A model generated the notes under the pieces. That model did no database searches and was not told where the DNA came from. It saw nothing but the letters and a program-made list of their open reading frames with translations. Positions 1 through 11,271 of a stretch of 64,000 nucleotides of DNA are shown here, in pieces; the first letter of the stretch is position 1, and every line of letters starts with the position of its first letter. The DNA is taken from contig JBITNC010000001.1 in the NCBI GenBank assembly GCA_050084985.1, positions 74,400,001 to 74,464,000 on the forward strand, read 5' to 3'. Source of the DNA: Nageia nagi. Taxonomy: Eukaryota > Pinophyta. The position numbers and the translations under genes were made by a program.

Positions 1-59
1 TATGATATAGATGCTCAAATCTATGCAAGAATTGAATAATAACTTGCAACAAATCTAAA

Positions 60-870
60 GAAAGCTCATATTTTGAAATTTAATGGTAAATAAGAAGGTA
101 AAAAAGCAAAAGTGTGGTTATAAGAAGCACAAACCTACTTCTCAATGAAAAACTTATCATCAGATACCAAAATAGTATGGGCTACCTATAATTTATAGGA
201 TATTACTCTAGAATCATGGAATGCACATAAGATTAAGCATGGGAGTACCTAAATTGGCTATATTTTTCTTTATCATTCCATAAAAGATCCATTCTTTAGG
301 TATATTATGATAGAAACTATAAAGAATACTATACTTTTTAGAAAGGGTCCATGAGTGTTTAGAGTTATCACCAAAGATTTGTCAAACTTCTTAAGTATGT
401 CCCAAAAAATTAGAATCATCTAAAGGTGTATAGATTCCTTATGGTATTAGATCCTAAGATGAAAAATATGGTAAATATTTTGAATCTCAAAATGCTTGAA
501 GAGGTATATGACCTTACAAAAAGGGAAGAAAGTTACTTGGGAATCAAAAAGACCTTTCTAAACTACAAGCTTTCAAATGAAAAAGATAAGAAAATCCACT
601 GAAAGAATCATAATATATAGTAGCAAGCATAACAAAAAAGTAACAAAAAATATAAGCATGGTTACAAGGATGGTAATCACTCTAGATTTAAGAAAAGACT
701 GTTTGAGAACAAAAGATTTGAGAAGAATTTCTAAAAGAAGAATCAATAGTTTCATAAGCAACATCAGAATCATAGAAATTGAAACCAAGGTTCCAAAAAT
801 TATGGTCAAGGGTTTCCAAAGCAAAGAGGAAATCAAAATACATCAATAGACAAGTTTCTTGAAAAAAAGA
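60..870 (+). pseudogene. Gag relic of element Y
   Basis: Near the left edge a translation with stops reads like the Gypsy Gag core: an F-x-G segment, then an AKVWL...AQTYFSMKN-type stretch and a W-A-T-Y-N-L segment, matching the usual order of the retrotransposon Gag domain that packages element RNA. The C-terminal part (about 570-850) is rich in Lys, Arg, Ile and Ser as expected for a nucleic-acid-binding tail, but I see no clear CCHC knuckle. Several stops and at least one frame change are present. The start is outside or at the edge of the window. Without the downstream protease and RT this call would be weak. Confidence 0.5.
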
Positions 871-1039
871 AAGATCCTTAAGATGGATACTAGAACTATG
901 GTGGAGCACATTATGCCAATTAGTGTCCCCTAAAAATAGATCTACTTAGAGAGCATTGAATCTTTGCAACCACTAGACTAGGATAGACCAAAGGATAAGC
1001 CACACCTCTACAAATCCCTAGTAAAATTTCTAATAAATA

Positions 1040-1290
1040 TTTTAAGATTTTGATAGATTTTTGTGCTATAGATAGTTTTATTTTATATTCCTTAGTTAAG
1101 GATATGTTAAAGGCATCAAAATTTTTGGCAAATGGGTGGCAAGTGGAGTTTGGATTGAGTCAAAAATATAATGTTAGACAATGTTTTAGGGATGTTGAAC
1201 TAGAATTACCCAAAGGGTTTATTATGTGGGATTTATATATTGTTCGCCTATCCTCTTACGATATTATATTAGGCATGGATTAGTTGATGG
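1040..1290 (+). pseudogene. Aspartic protease relic of element Y
   Basis: The frame from about 1050 reads ILIDFCAIDSFI near its start and SYDIILGMD at its end. These correspond to the two hallmarks of plant Gypsy retropepsins, the active-site D-S/T-G-A loop followed by S-F-I and the Y-D-x-I-L-G-M-D-W box. The active site has decayed from D-S-G-A to D-F-C-A, so Gly is lost. The domain sits between gag and RT as normal and would release Gag and Pol products. Immediately downstream a stop and frame change lead into the RT linker. Confidence 0.75.
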
Positions 1291-1639
1291 CCCACAAATC
1301 TTTGATTGAATTTCAAAAAAGATGAGTAGAATACATCAATATATATCAAAACTGATATAGGGTGTATAGTGATCAAGGATATTTTAAACCTTATTTGATC
1401 ACATCCATGCAAGTCAAAAGAAGCATTAGAAAATAGGAAATAACTTATGCACTCAAGATTAAAGAAGTAGAACAAAAGGATAAAGAGGTAAATTTACTAA
1501 ATAAGTACCATGTGCTAAGAGAATACAAAGATGTATTCCTTGAAGATCTACCTAGATTACCCCTAGAACAAGAATTTAATTTCTCAATAGATTTAGTTCC
1601 AAGAGTTGAACCTATTTCAAGTACCCAACATGGAATAAA

Positions 1640-2290
1640 CACCATTGAAATGTAGGAGTTAAAGGTATAATTACAATATTTGTTAGAAAAAGGGTTGATA
1701 AAACCAAGTGTATTGCCATGGGGTGCTCTTGTATTTTTTGTGAAAAAGAAAGATGAAACTCTAAGATTTTGTATTAATTATAGTATGTTGAAAAAGGTCA
1801 CCATTAAAAATAGGTATCTTTTACCTAGGATTGATGACTTGTTCAATCAACTCAAATATGTTGCTATTTTCTCCAAGATAGATCTGATATCAAGATACCA
1901 TCAATCGAGAACTAAAGGAATAGATACCCATACAACAAATTTTAAAACTAGGTATACATATTGTGATTTTGTTGTATTACATTTTGGGTAAACAAATGCC
2001 CCCACAACATTCATAAACTTGATGACTAGTGTCTATCGAGAATGCCTAGATAAGTTTGTATTATTATTTCTATATGATACCATCATCTACTCAAAGAATG
2101 AGGAGGAACATAATTATTATCTAAGGTTATCTCTAAAGGTGTTGATAAGAAATCAATTATATGAAAAATTATCAAAATATGACTTCTACGTTTCCCAAAT
2201 TCAGTAGTTAGGTCACATCATCTCTACATAAGGAATTTCAATTGATCCTAAGAAAGTGGAAGCAAGAATGAGTTTTCCTATGCCAACAAA
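1640..2290 (+). pseudogene. Reverse transcriptase relic of element Y
   Basis: Two open segments (1680-1991 and 2019-2207) carry the RT fingers and palm: a [15 protein letters not shown] start, a [14 protein letters not shown] block, a P-R-I-D-D-L-F segment, an F-S-K-I-D-L block and the catalytic-region string FLYDTIIYSK. In active relatives the last block is F-I/V-D-D-I-L-I-Y-S; here the Asp pair has become Tyr-Asp, so a catalytic Asp is missing. A stop after HFG at about 1991 replaces the usual L-x-N-A-P block start. The enzyme would have copied element RNA into DNA. Confidence 0.85.
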
Positions 2291-2429
2291 TATGACTAAG
2301 GTAAGGAGTTTTATGGCATTAGTTGGGTACTATCAAACATTTTTTGAAGATTTTTGAAAGATACCTAATCCCATCACAAGTATCCAAAATAAAACTAAGG
2401 TATTAAAATTGATAGAAAAGTGTGAAAAA

Positions 2430-2860
2430 GCTTTCACAACTTTAAAAGAAAGGCTTACCATAGCACAAATTCTCACTATCCTTAACCCACATGATGATTT
2501 TTCAATCTACATAGATGCTTTACTAGAAGGTCTCAGTGGTGTGTTATCATAAGATGAAAATCTAATAGCATATGAATGTAGAAAATTGAAAACACACAAG
2601 TTAAACTATTGATCATGAGTTGGTAGCAATAGTTCATGCACTCAGAATGTGGAGACATTATCTACTAGGAAAATCTTTTCATCTTGAAATAGATCACAAA
2701 AATTTGAAGTACCTTTTCACTCAACCAAATCTAAATGCTAGGAAAAGGTGATGGATAGAATTCCTAGTTGAATATGACTTTAGTTTTGAATACATTAAAG
2801 GAAAGTAAAACAAAGTGGTAGATGCTTTGAATCGTAGATGACATAAATTCCATGATAAGA
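2430..2860 (+). pseudogene. RNase H relic of element Y
   Basis: After the RT thumb (V-R-S-F-M-A-L-V-G-Y-Y segment near 2310) the translation continues with a T-F-I-x-D-A-like block (SIYIDALLEGLSGVL), a E-C-R-K-L block and a RMWRHYLLGKSFHLEIDHKN-like block. These follow the Gypsy RNase H pattern with catalytic acidic residues in order. A frame change near 2600 and stops near 2550 and 2805 break it. It would have degraded the RNA strand of the replication hybrid. Confidence 0.7.
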
Positions 2861-2984
2861 AGTCAATTTGACTTGCTTGATCAAGTGAAAGAGTTCTAGC
2901 AAGAAGATCTATATTATAGATCCATCCAAGAATTGATTGATTGAGAAAGGTACCCCATCATCTCAAAATTTCATTAAAAAGATG

Positions 2985-3705
2985 GAATTTTGTATTTTAA
3001 GGACATAGTAGTTATCTCAGAGAAGGGAAATTTGACAAGTTTAATTATGCAAGAAGTTCATCATCCCTCATATGCAACACATCTAGGAGGTACAAAAATA
3101 AAAGAAGACCTAAAACAAAGATTTTATTGGAATGGAATGAAAATGGACATAGTAGAATTCATGGTAAGATGCCTTAAATGTTAGAAAGTTAAGGTATAAC
3201 ATCAACATCTAGGTTGATATTTGTATCCACATAATTTTCCTACATAGAAATGGTAAGCGATTTCAAGGGATTTTATTATCGATTTGCCAAAAACTAGATT
3301 CCATCATGAATCAATCTTGGTAGTGGTTGATAGATTGACCAAGGTGGCATATTTTATACATGGTAACACCAATGATGATGCCCCTATAATAGTAAATATA
3401 TTTTCCCATGAAATTTTTAGATTGCATGGATTTCCTAAGGTGATCATCTTAGATAGAGATTCTAAGTTCACCTTTGTGTTTTGGAAATAATTATATAAGG
3501 CATTGGGAATAAAATTAAATAGGAGTTTAGCATATCATCCTAAGATAGATATAGAGTCCTTTAGGACATGCTTAGAATGTATTTCATAGAACAAAATATG
3601 AAATGGAAGGATTACCTCTACTTATTCAAATTTGCCTATAATAATGGTTATCATTCATCTTTGAGAATGGCTCCTTCTGAGGCTCTCTATGGAAGGAGAT
3701 GTAGG
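2985..3705 (+). pseudogene. Integrase relic of element Y, truncated by insertion
   Basis: 2990-3184 gives the zinc-binding H-x-H...C-x-x-C N-terminal domain: EVHHPSYATHLGGTK, then RFYWNGMK and a terminal C-L-K-C. 3284-3490 gives the catalytic core beginning VVVDRLTKVAYFI and containing FRLHGFPKVIILDRDSKF, the second-Asp region of the DDE core. 3568-3705 gives W-K-D-Y-L...F-A-Y-N-N and the motif APSEALYGRRCR. The protein then stops at the junction with element G. The C-terminal domain and any chromodomain are missing from this window. Confidence 0.85.
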
Positions 3706-5237
3706 TGTTGGACTTCGAGTGACACTGAGAGGGGGGTGAATCAGTGTATATAAAAATAATCAATTTAAGCTTCGTAAATAAAGATAGATTAAAAGCTAGA
3801 GAAAATTGAGCAAGCACACCAAGTATATCACACAACACCAGATATAACGAGGTTCACTAGATTAGCTACATCCTCGAACATGACTGCTTGGACTCCAATC
3901 CAAATCTAGTCATTAAAGAAAGCTTATAGATTCACAGCACCAACTGTGAAGGGTAGCACCAACTACCACTTTAAATATAGCAGCACCTACTACTAGGAGC
4001 ACCAACTGTAGCTATCAAGCACCCACTTGATACAACATTCAAAAAGGAGGAAGGAATATAGTTCTAGAAGACCCTCAATGGTCTAGCTCTAATGCTCATT
4101 GTTTGATCTCTGCACACAGCTCCAAAGTAACACAGTTAAACAATCACTATCCTCTCTGCATATTCGGTTGCTCACTTCACATACTTCGGATACTCCCCTC
4201 TTCCATGCTCTTCCCTCTCCACTTCACACTTCTCTACCTCTTCCACGCTATTCCTTTGACTCTTTGCTATTACATCCACTTTCACACAATTACATCCTTT
4301 CCCATGATATTACTTCAACTCACACATCTTTGCTCGCCAGTTTTCCCTAAATCTACAATCCACTCTTCACATCCATTCTACAAACCATTACACATCAAGA
4401 AAACCGTTATACATCAAGAAAACCCCTCATAAAATTGTTCCTGTCATCACATGTTATCAAAAACAAACTGAAAAGGAATCTTTATTTGTAACTGCTCCTA
4501 CACTAAGAGAGTTCACTATCTGAGATTGCAACTGCTATAACTGATGAACGCTCCTCTTGCTCAAACAGAGTTGTTTAGACAAGTGTAGCTCTTTCTCCAC
4601 TGATTTCAAGGATTTGATAGTATCTGATTATTTAGTTTCGAAGTCTCTTTCTATAGCCTAGAGATTGACTAGCTTATCGGATGTTTATTGTATACACCAT
4701 GATGTCATCATCTTCGGACTCCGAAAGAAAGTTTTCAACACCAACTACTAATGTCATCTTCTCTGGACTCCGAAAGTAGAGTAAAAATGCTTCCCGTAAT
4801 GTTCGAACTTTTATCTCCGAACTTTTATCTCCGGACTTTTATCTTCGAACTTTTATCTCTGAACTTTTATCTCTGAACTTTTATCTTCGGACTTTTCTCT
4901 TCGAACTTTTATCTCCGAACTTTTATCTTCGGACTTTTATCTCCGAACTTTTATCTTCGGACTTTTATCTCCGGACTTTTATCTTTGAACTTTTCTCTTT
5001 GAACTTTTATCTCGATACTTTTATCTCCAGACTTTTATCTCTAAACTTTTATCTCTGGACTTTTGTCTTCGGACTTTTATCTCTAGACTTTTATCTCCGG
5101 ACTTTTATCTCCGAACTTTTATCTCTGGACTTTTCTCTCCAGACTTTTATCTCCGAACTTTTATCTCCGAACTTTTATCTTCGGACTTTTCTCTCCGGAC
5201 TTTTATCTCCGGACTTTTATCTTCAGACTTTTATCTA
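3706..5237 (+). mobile_element. Element G: non-coding LTR-like element, 3' end uncertain
   Basis: The sequence switches from integrase to a start TGTTGGACTTCGAGTGAC at 3706. The first ~330 bases align by eye with the start of element H (28710-30450, opposite strand): the same GTGACA-TGAGA-GGGGTGAAT block, an ACTGCTTGG block, and repeated AGCACC(A/C)AC blocks. H has matching TG...CA-type ends and a near-perfect TSD, which supports G being the same family. No protein-coding capacity is seen. The distal part is a 14-bp tandem array. The 3' end could not be fixed, because neither a matching terminus nor the resumption of element Y was found; 5237 is only the array end. Confidence 0.5.
4804..5237 (+). 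repeat. 14-bp tandem array, 31 units
   Basis: The unit is CGAACTTTTATCTC with variants at the first three and the last positions (CGAAC/CGGAC/TGAAC/CAGAC; TATCTC/TATCTT/TCTCTC). The span of 434 bases equals exactly 31 x 14 with no visible indels. Because 14 is not a multiple of 3, all three frames read a 14-residue peptide period, which creates a spurious open frame at 4999-5238. It lies inside or at the end of element G. Confidence 0.95.
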
Positions 5238-6170
5238 GTGGCTTAGGGATATAAATACTTTTATGGAATGAGTTACATTTATTTCATTATTACTAAGATG
5301 AATAATTATGTACATTAATGACCTTTTAACCTTTGAATATAGTCTATTTTTTGTAGCCATATGAGTCTAGTGGATGAGGGTTGTACATACTTTAATAGCA
5401 TGAGTGACTCTTATTACATTATTCTTGGAATGAATCATTATATGCATTATTAATCTTCTATATAACCTTTATATGTATTCTACTTGCATGCAACCATGCA
5501 TATCTAGTGCATGATGGTTGTAAATACTTTAGTAGCATAATTGATAAGTATTGCAGTATTCCTAGGATGAATCATTACATGCATTGTTTACCTTCTACAT
5601 AACCTTTTGTACATATTCTACTTGCATGTTTCAATGTAATTCTTATGGATGAGGGTTGTAAATACTCTAATATCATAAGTGACCCTTATTACATTATTCC
5701 TGAGATGAATCATTATATGCATTATTGATCTTCAAGCATAACCTTTGTATTTGTTATATTGTCATGCAACCATACACTTATATAGTATGAGGGTTGTAAA
5801 AACATTAATAGCATGAGTGACTCTTATTGTATTATTCCTAGGATGAATCATTATATGTATTATTAACCTTCTACATAACCTTTTTATGTATTCTACTTTT
5901 AGATGAACATGTAAGTCTAGGGAATGAGACTTTTAAATACTTTAAGATCATGATTTGTGTTTATTTCATTATTCATATGATGAATCATTATATGCATTAT
6001 TGATATTCTATCATAACCAATATTTGTGTTCTATTTTCCTGCAGCCATAAAAGTATAGTGGATGAGGGTTATAAGTAATTCAATAGCATGAGTGAATCTT
6101 ATTTCATTACTCTTAGGATGAGTCATTATATGCATTGTTTACCTTCTACATAATCTTTGTACATCAAAAG
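5238..6170 (+). repeat. ~138-bp degenerate tandem repeat, about seven units
   Basis: A GATGAGGGTTGTAAATAC-type block recurs at about 5246, 5379, 5516, 5654, 5792, 5929 and 6067, i.e. at spacings of 132-138 bases. Each is followed by TTTAATAGCATGAGTGACTC-like, GGATGAATCATTATATGCAT-like and CTTCTACATAACC-like segments. Units differ by scattered substitutions. The array abuts the 14-bp array directly. Its length is in the range of plant satellite or retrotransposon internal repeats; no function is evident. Confidence 0.85.
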
Positions 6171-9100
6171 TCCTTGCTATAATACACTAAAAACACTCAA
6201 GATGTTAATACAAATAAGTATTTAAGGTATGGCATAACATATGCTTTCAAAGTTTGAAATATGTATAAAGATGTACTAAATATATGTTTTTAGCCTTTAA
6301 TTATTCTCTCAAGACTTATGCAAATATTAGAAAAATATAAATGTATTTAAACATGGTAGGGGGACCTCCAATTTTAGCCCCTTAAGGCACTCAAATGAGC
6401 TTGAGGTGAGTTTCCTAATACCAAATGGCAATGTAAACCCTAGCCTCAAATCAATGAAGGTAAAGAATAATATGATGCCTATTATGCAATGTGTGAATGT
6501 CTATATGTGTTTTTGAATAATGATGTTAATGGTATTGAATAATAATGATGGGTATAAATAAAAATTTATGTAATTAAACCATAATAGTTTTGAAACCCTT
6601 ATAGTGATTCAAACCCTACAACTAACATAGAATAGTAAATATCCTTAGATCTCAAGGATATAAGGATACCCACAACATCTAATATGTGTTTAAACCATGG
6701 ATATATGCATGTATGGAGCAATAATATAAAAATATGAAATATAAATATAATTTATTATGTTTTTGGCCTAAATAATATACTATATGAAAACAATTCAATG
6801 AAGGATACAAACCTTGAATATCCAAAGCATTTCCATGGTGAAATCTTCCTTGTACCTACAAAAACCTTGAATACACACAAGTATATGCAATGTAATATCA
6901 AATTAGGCCTAAATTCACCATGAATATGTTACCAATCATGCATGGAGCCAATATTGAAGAGAGTTGATGGAGAATTATGGTGGAAACCCTTCAATTATTC
7001 CAAACCATAGCCTCAAACCCTAGCTTGTATTCTAAGAGGAAATTAGGAGAAAAGAATTTATAAGTATGCAAGAGCATAAATAATTAGGAGAGGAATTTGT
7101 AATTTTACATTATGTTATATATCTCTCCCATACATTAAGTTTAGGTACTTATGTAATACCTCTTTTACACTTTATTTACCTTTTAAATGAAATAGGCTCT
7201 TTTAGAATATTTAGATGATTAGTATTTGAATATTTATACATTTATTTTTGAGTATTTTTATAATGAAATTAAGCCATTTAAAAGCAATATTATGATCAAA
7301 GTACATACAATGCAATTAGTACATGTTTTCAAGAAATGTATTATTTTTTAATATCTACATTTTACCCCTATTGGATGAATTCTTTTGTAGAAAATACTTG
7401 GTTCAATACATGTAGATAGATTATGTTTATTTTGCAATAATTAAGAAATATTTTGAGCAATCAAAAACTTTGAACAACTATGCATAGAATTTAATAATGA
7501 ATTAGGGCCTATTGAACCTAAACAAGGTTCTCATTATATAAAAAAGTGTAAAATTTAAACCAACATGAATAGAATTCAACTATAAATTAGGGTTATTCAA
7601 ACCTAAACAAGTAATACATTACCTTTGTAACTTTAAACAAACATGAATAGAATTCAATAATAAATTAGGAACTCTCAAACCTAAACATGTTATTCATGAT
7701 ATTTAGAACTTTGAACAAATATGAATAACTTTTGAACATGAATAGGACCTATGAACCTACACATATGTTCATGAAATTTAGAACTTTGAAAAACACAAAT
7801 ACCATTCAATAATGAATTGGGACCTATCAAAGTTAAACATCTTGTTCTTGACATTTAAAGGAGGTAAGCATGTAGACTTACTAGCAAGCACAAAAACTCA
7901 CTAAACTTTTCAAATTTTTGCATACATTTAAGCAATTATGATAAAAAGTTGAGTCATCTTTCAAAAAATTTAAATTTTGAATCATTTAGAATTTAAAAAT
8001 ATATGACTTTGAAAAGTTTGAAATTTTTCAATTTTTCAATTTTAAAATTTTATGATTTTTTAAATTTTGTGATTTTGAAAATTTTCTTTTGAATGATGTG
8101 TACTTGTGTCTTTTGAAATGAAAATACTTTGTAAAATAAATATATTTAAGTATACACCCCCTTAAACAATAATGTATTAACCAAACTGATAGTAAGGTTA
8201 ACAAAAAAATATTTGCAAAGTGAGATGTGTGTGTATTGTGAACAAGAAATAAATCATAATAACTTACCCCATACCATTAAAGGAACAATTTAGGATGTAT
8301 TTAAATAATAAAGTACAAATTTTTATGATTTGAACTTTGAATAGTTACTCAAGAAGCCTAAAATTGATCAAATTGTGCATGGCTTTTAGCAAAAAGTATG
8401 AGATTAAATCCAAAATTAACCATTTTTTTTTACTTATTATAACCATTTGCCAATTCAAATTTATGAAAGAGATGGCTATTCTTGAGATCCATCCAACTTC
8501 CATTCTCATAGGACAACTACATCATTGATTCCATGTAGGGACCAAAAGCTATTAATTTGAATATTTTGAAAAAAAAAGCATTTTTTGATAATTTGGCAAA
8601 AAAACTTTGAAAATTATTTATTTTTTGAGACTTACTTTATTTTGGTAGTAAACTTTAGCTTATTTTATGCTTCAAAAGAGTAAAAAATAAAAATCTCACT
8701 TTTTTTTAGCAAATTTAGAAAATCAAGTTTAAAAAAAAAGGGTTTTTAGATATTATTTTACAAACTGTGATCAAACGAGGTATAAGTTTTAAAATATGAG
8801 AGGGATCCATATATTTTTTCCCCCATTTAGTTATCCTTGGATTTGGAATCATCAAAAATAACTAAGAAGTAAGCAAAAATCGCATTTTGTATATTTACGT
8901 AGCTAAACACAATTAGAGACTGCATTCCATACTAGATCAAGTCACATTTTAAACCAAATGCAACTACATTTTGCCATCATATGTGTTTCTCATATTGAAC
9001 ATATTTTATCTACAAATCATGTGCTTTCAACCTCAAATGCAATTGCATCTCTGACTAGTGAATAAGAATTGATAATTTTTTATATTTTGAGCCTTGTTTT

Positions 9101-9654
9101 GCATCCAACTTGCTTTTAATTGTGGATATTTTTGAATGGTGCGATGTATAAACATCATGGAATAATATTTTTCACACTTAAGTATTATTTTAATAAATTT
9201 TTAGCCATATTTATTTAAAATTAACAAGATTATTATAAATATAATAAGTTGTTTACAACTTGTGGTGTAAAAGGTCTTTTTGGTTTAATTTCCTTAGCAT
9301 AAGATATGAACCTTAAACATGTTAGAAATTTATTTATTTTGAAAAGATTTTACTTAGGTTAATTTAAATAAATTATAGGAAAATATATGAGTCATGCCTA
9401 ATGGAGACTACACAACCTACATATGCAATAACTTTAGACCCACACCCTCATACAACTGATGAGGAAAACATAACCATATTAGGGAAACACCACAAAGAAC
9501 ATGAGTCCATTTTACAATTTGAATCAAAATTTTAAGGGTTTCAATATTTTTTTTTAAATATATGAGCACATTTATTGATAAACACTTCTCCTTAACAATC
9601 AACCCAAGGAGACTCTGATGATGAGATACCACTTCAAGTCATTATGGATTGACC
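6171..9654. other. AT-rich non-coding stretch
   Basis: No recognisable gene was seen on either strand. The stretch contains long A/T runs (for example 7950-8100, near-palindromic AAATTT/AAATTTT blocks) and one degenerate ~80-bp tandem repeat listed separately. Open frames here are short (under about 75 codons) and show no family motif. It could be internal sequence of element G or of a non-autonomous retroelement, but nothing in the sequence proves this. Confidence 0.5.
7465..7860 (+). repeat. ~75-85-bp degenerate tandem repeat, about five units
   Basis: The phrase (G/A)AACAA(A)CATGAATAGAATTCAATAATGAATTAGG followed by CCTA-TCAAACCTAAACA and a TTCATGATATTTAGAACTTT-like tail recurs starting near 7471, 7557, 7636, 7713 and 7787. 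Copies are strongly diverged with small indels, indicating an old array. Confidence 0.7.
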
Positions 9655-10380
9655 TTCAATGAGATATGATTGCTGCTATATGGGAATGGTTTCATAATGT
9701 TGACTTGGGATGTATAGGTATAATACAAAAAGTGGTATTAGACTTGGGATATGCCACAACACTATGTATGAGGTGGTAGTTAATCACCAATATCTTTCAT
9801 TTACCAATTGGCAATTGGGCAATGACTTTAGAGGACATCTGGAAGATTTTGCAACTTTTGATCGAGGGTGACAAAATGATTGGGCTAGTAAATGAGATTG
9901 AACAAAAGGTAGTGACTATTAAAATTTTTAAGATGAGCTACCATAATATAGAGTGGGTATTAGGTACATTCAACTATAATTATGCATACCAAACTAGTCA
10001 TCTAGATTATGTGACCTACTTCACCATGATGTTGATCTCACTATATGTTCTACCAAATGCTTCTAAGGTTTTATTTACCTAAAATCTATATTAGGTGCAA
10101 TGAGATATGTTATATTATACCATGATTTTTACATGGGGACAAGATTATCTAGCTCAGTTTATCATGAGCTATGAAATATTTTAGAGGTTACCTAGTAAAG
10201 CACATGCTACTTGTTATTCTTGCAAGTATGGGGATGGAAGCACATCACTATCGAGAAACCCTTAGATCATTATTTTGATATACATATTGAGGATGTTCTA
10301 TTTTTTGAGGATCTGAGTAGTGACATATCGTACATGATATGATGGGAAACCATCATGAGCTAAGGCACACCCAACCACAT
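9655..10380 (+). pseudogene. Relic of a plant mobile domain (PMD, aminotransferase-like) protein
   Basis: In one frame the translation reads AIWEWFHNVDLG, then a tract ending in IFHLPIGNWAMTLEDIW and LLIEGDKMIG. This is the signature of the plant mobile domain: F-H-L-P-x-G-E-M-x-x-T-L-E-D-V followed by an L-x-I-x-G-x-x-V-x-G box. Downstream come YVTYFTMMLISLYVLPNAS, then FTWGQDYLAQF and, after a frame change near 10150-10208, FLQVWGWKHITIE, matching the domain's later L-x-x-x-L-F-P, W-G-x-x-x-L-A and L-L-Q-x-W-x-W-E blocks. At least five stops and one frameshift disable it. PMD proteins are host genes (MAIN/MAIL1 type) and are also carried by plant transposons; I cannot tell which source this relic had. 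Confidence 0.75.
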
Positions 10381-10900
10381 GTAGGTTGAGTGGCTGTAAA
10401 GATGCAAAAAACTCACTACTACTAGAAAGAGAATTTTTTTAAAAAAATATTTAATTCTTATTAAGGAGTTAGTTCACTTCAAAGCATCATTGAATATCTA
10501 AGATTCTTTACCTTGTGTTGAAGACATGGATATCAACATGGTGTATTTCTATATGAAATAACCATTGTAATATACAAACTTTAGGAACCATGATAGATGT
10601 AAATGGAAGGAACTTAACATCCAATTCAGGCTCATTATCATACATGCTCCTTAGGTGTCATGTTTTCCATCTAGAAATTATTTATGGATACTTATTCTTC
10701 CTCTTAAAATCTTAAAGGAAAAGTTGCATTACCTATAACCATCAGGATTCAAAGCCTAGGATCTTCTTAGGATACACTTAACAAAGGTAGATACATACAT
10801 ATTGATAAAATGTCTTATGTAGTGGAAATTAGCCCTATGCAAAGGATATAAACCTTAAGCAAACAAAACAATGGTTATTTAGGTAACAATATCCTTAAGT

Positions 10901-10980
10901 GGAAATGACATCCCATATATAAAATGGCATCCCTTATGTTAAAATGACATCCCTTATGAGGAAATGACATCCGTTATGTG
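10901..10980 (+). repeat. 20-bp tandem repeat, four units
   Basis: Four consecutive 20-base units of the form (G/A)AAATG(A/G)CATCCCTTATG(T/A)(T/G) occupy exactly 80 bases with no indels; the third and fourth are closest to each other. No coding frame or hairpin is associated. Confidence 0.85.
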
Positions 10981-11227
10981 ATCAAGATAAAACATACCCT
11001 AAAGTTCAAACCCATGGCTTGCCAGTCCTACTCAACTGGCAGAATCTAATCCAATACCATAAACAATGGGATATTTCTTCCATAATATCTTGATTAACAT
11101 GATTGAAAGATTTATCGATAATAAAGAGATTTTAGAATTCAGTTATCCAGAAGTACCCAACATTAAAAATAATATATTCTAGAATTCCAATTACATAAAG
11201 ATCATAACCAATTTAAACAACCATCAA

Positions 11228-11235
11228 TATATATA

Positions 11236-11267
<32 letters not shown>

Positions 11268-11271
11268 AATA
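11228..11271 (+). repeat. (AT)n-(AAT)n compound microsatellite
   Basis: A run of about 13 AT dinucleotides is followed directly by about six AAT/ATA trinucleotides. A simple-sequence repeat with no associated feature. Confidence 0.95.

Larger units (their letters stand above)
1..3705 (+). mobile_element. Element Y: decayed Ty3/Gypsy chromovirus-type retrotransposon, truncated at both ends
   Basis: Conceptual translation gives the Gypsy order gag, protease, reverse transcriptase, RNase H, integrase, with many stops and frame changes. The left end lies outside the window. The right end stops inside the integrase, directly after a YGRRCR motif, where element G begins with TGTTGGACTT at 3706. 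The integrase wording resembles element Z (13500-15540, opposite strand), which keeps a chromodomain-like tail, so Y is probably the same chromovirus lineage. No LTR of Y is visible. It is non-functional: the first catalytic Asp of the RT motif is also lost. Lineage assignment is inference; the Gypsy identity is firm. Confidence 0.85.

Noticed and set aside
4099-4432. Overlapping 83- and 109-codon Ser/Leu/His-rich open frames in element G
   Set aside because: Low-complexity C/T-rich non-coding LTR-like sequence. The two frames overlap in different phases and show no motif.
4804-6170. Considered as a CRISPR array or telomeric repeat
   Set aside because: The 14-bp units have no spacers and the 138-bp units are head-to-tail satellites. 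The context is a plant retroelement and the unit is not TTTAGGG.
6340-6400. GTAGGGGGACCTCC as a possible resumption of element Y after G (TSD GTAGG)
   Set aside because: The downstream translation shows no integrase C-terminal motif in any frame, so the five-base match is taken as chance.
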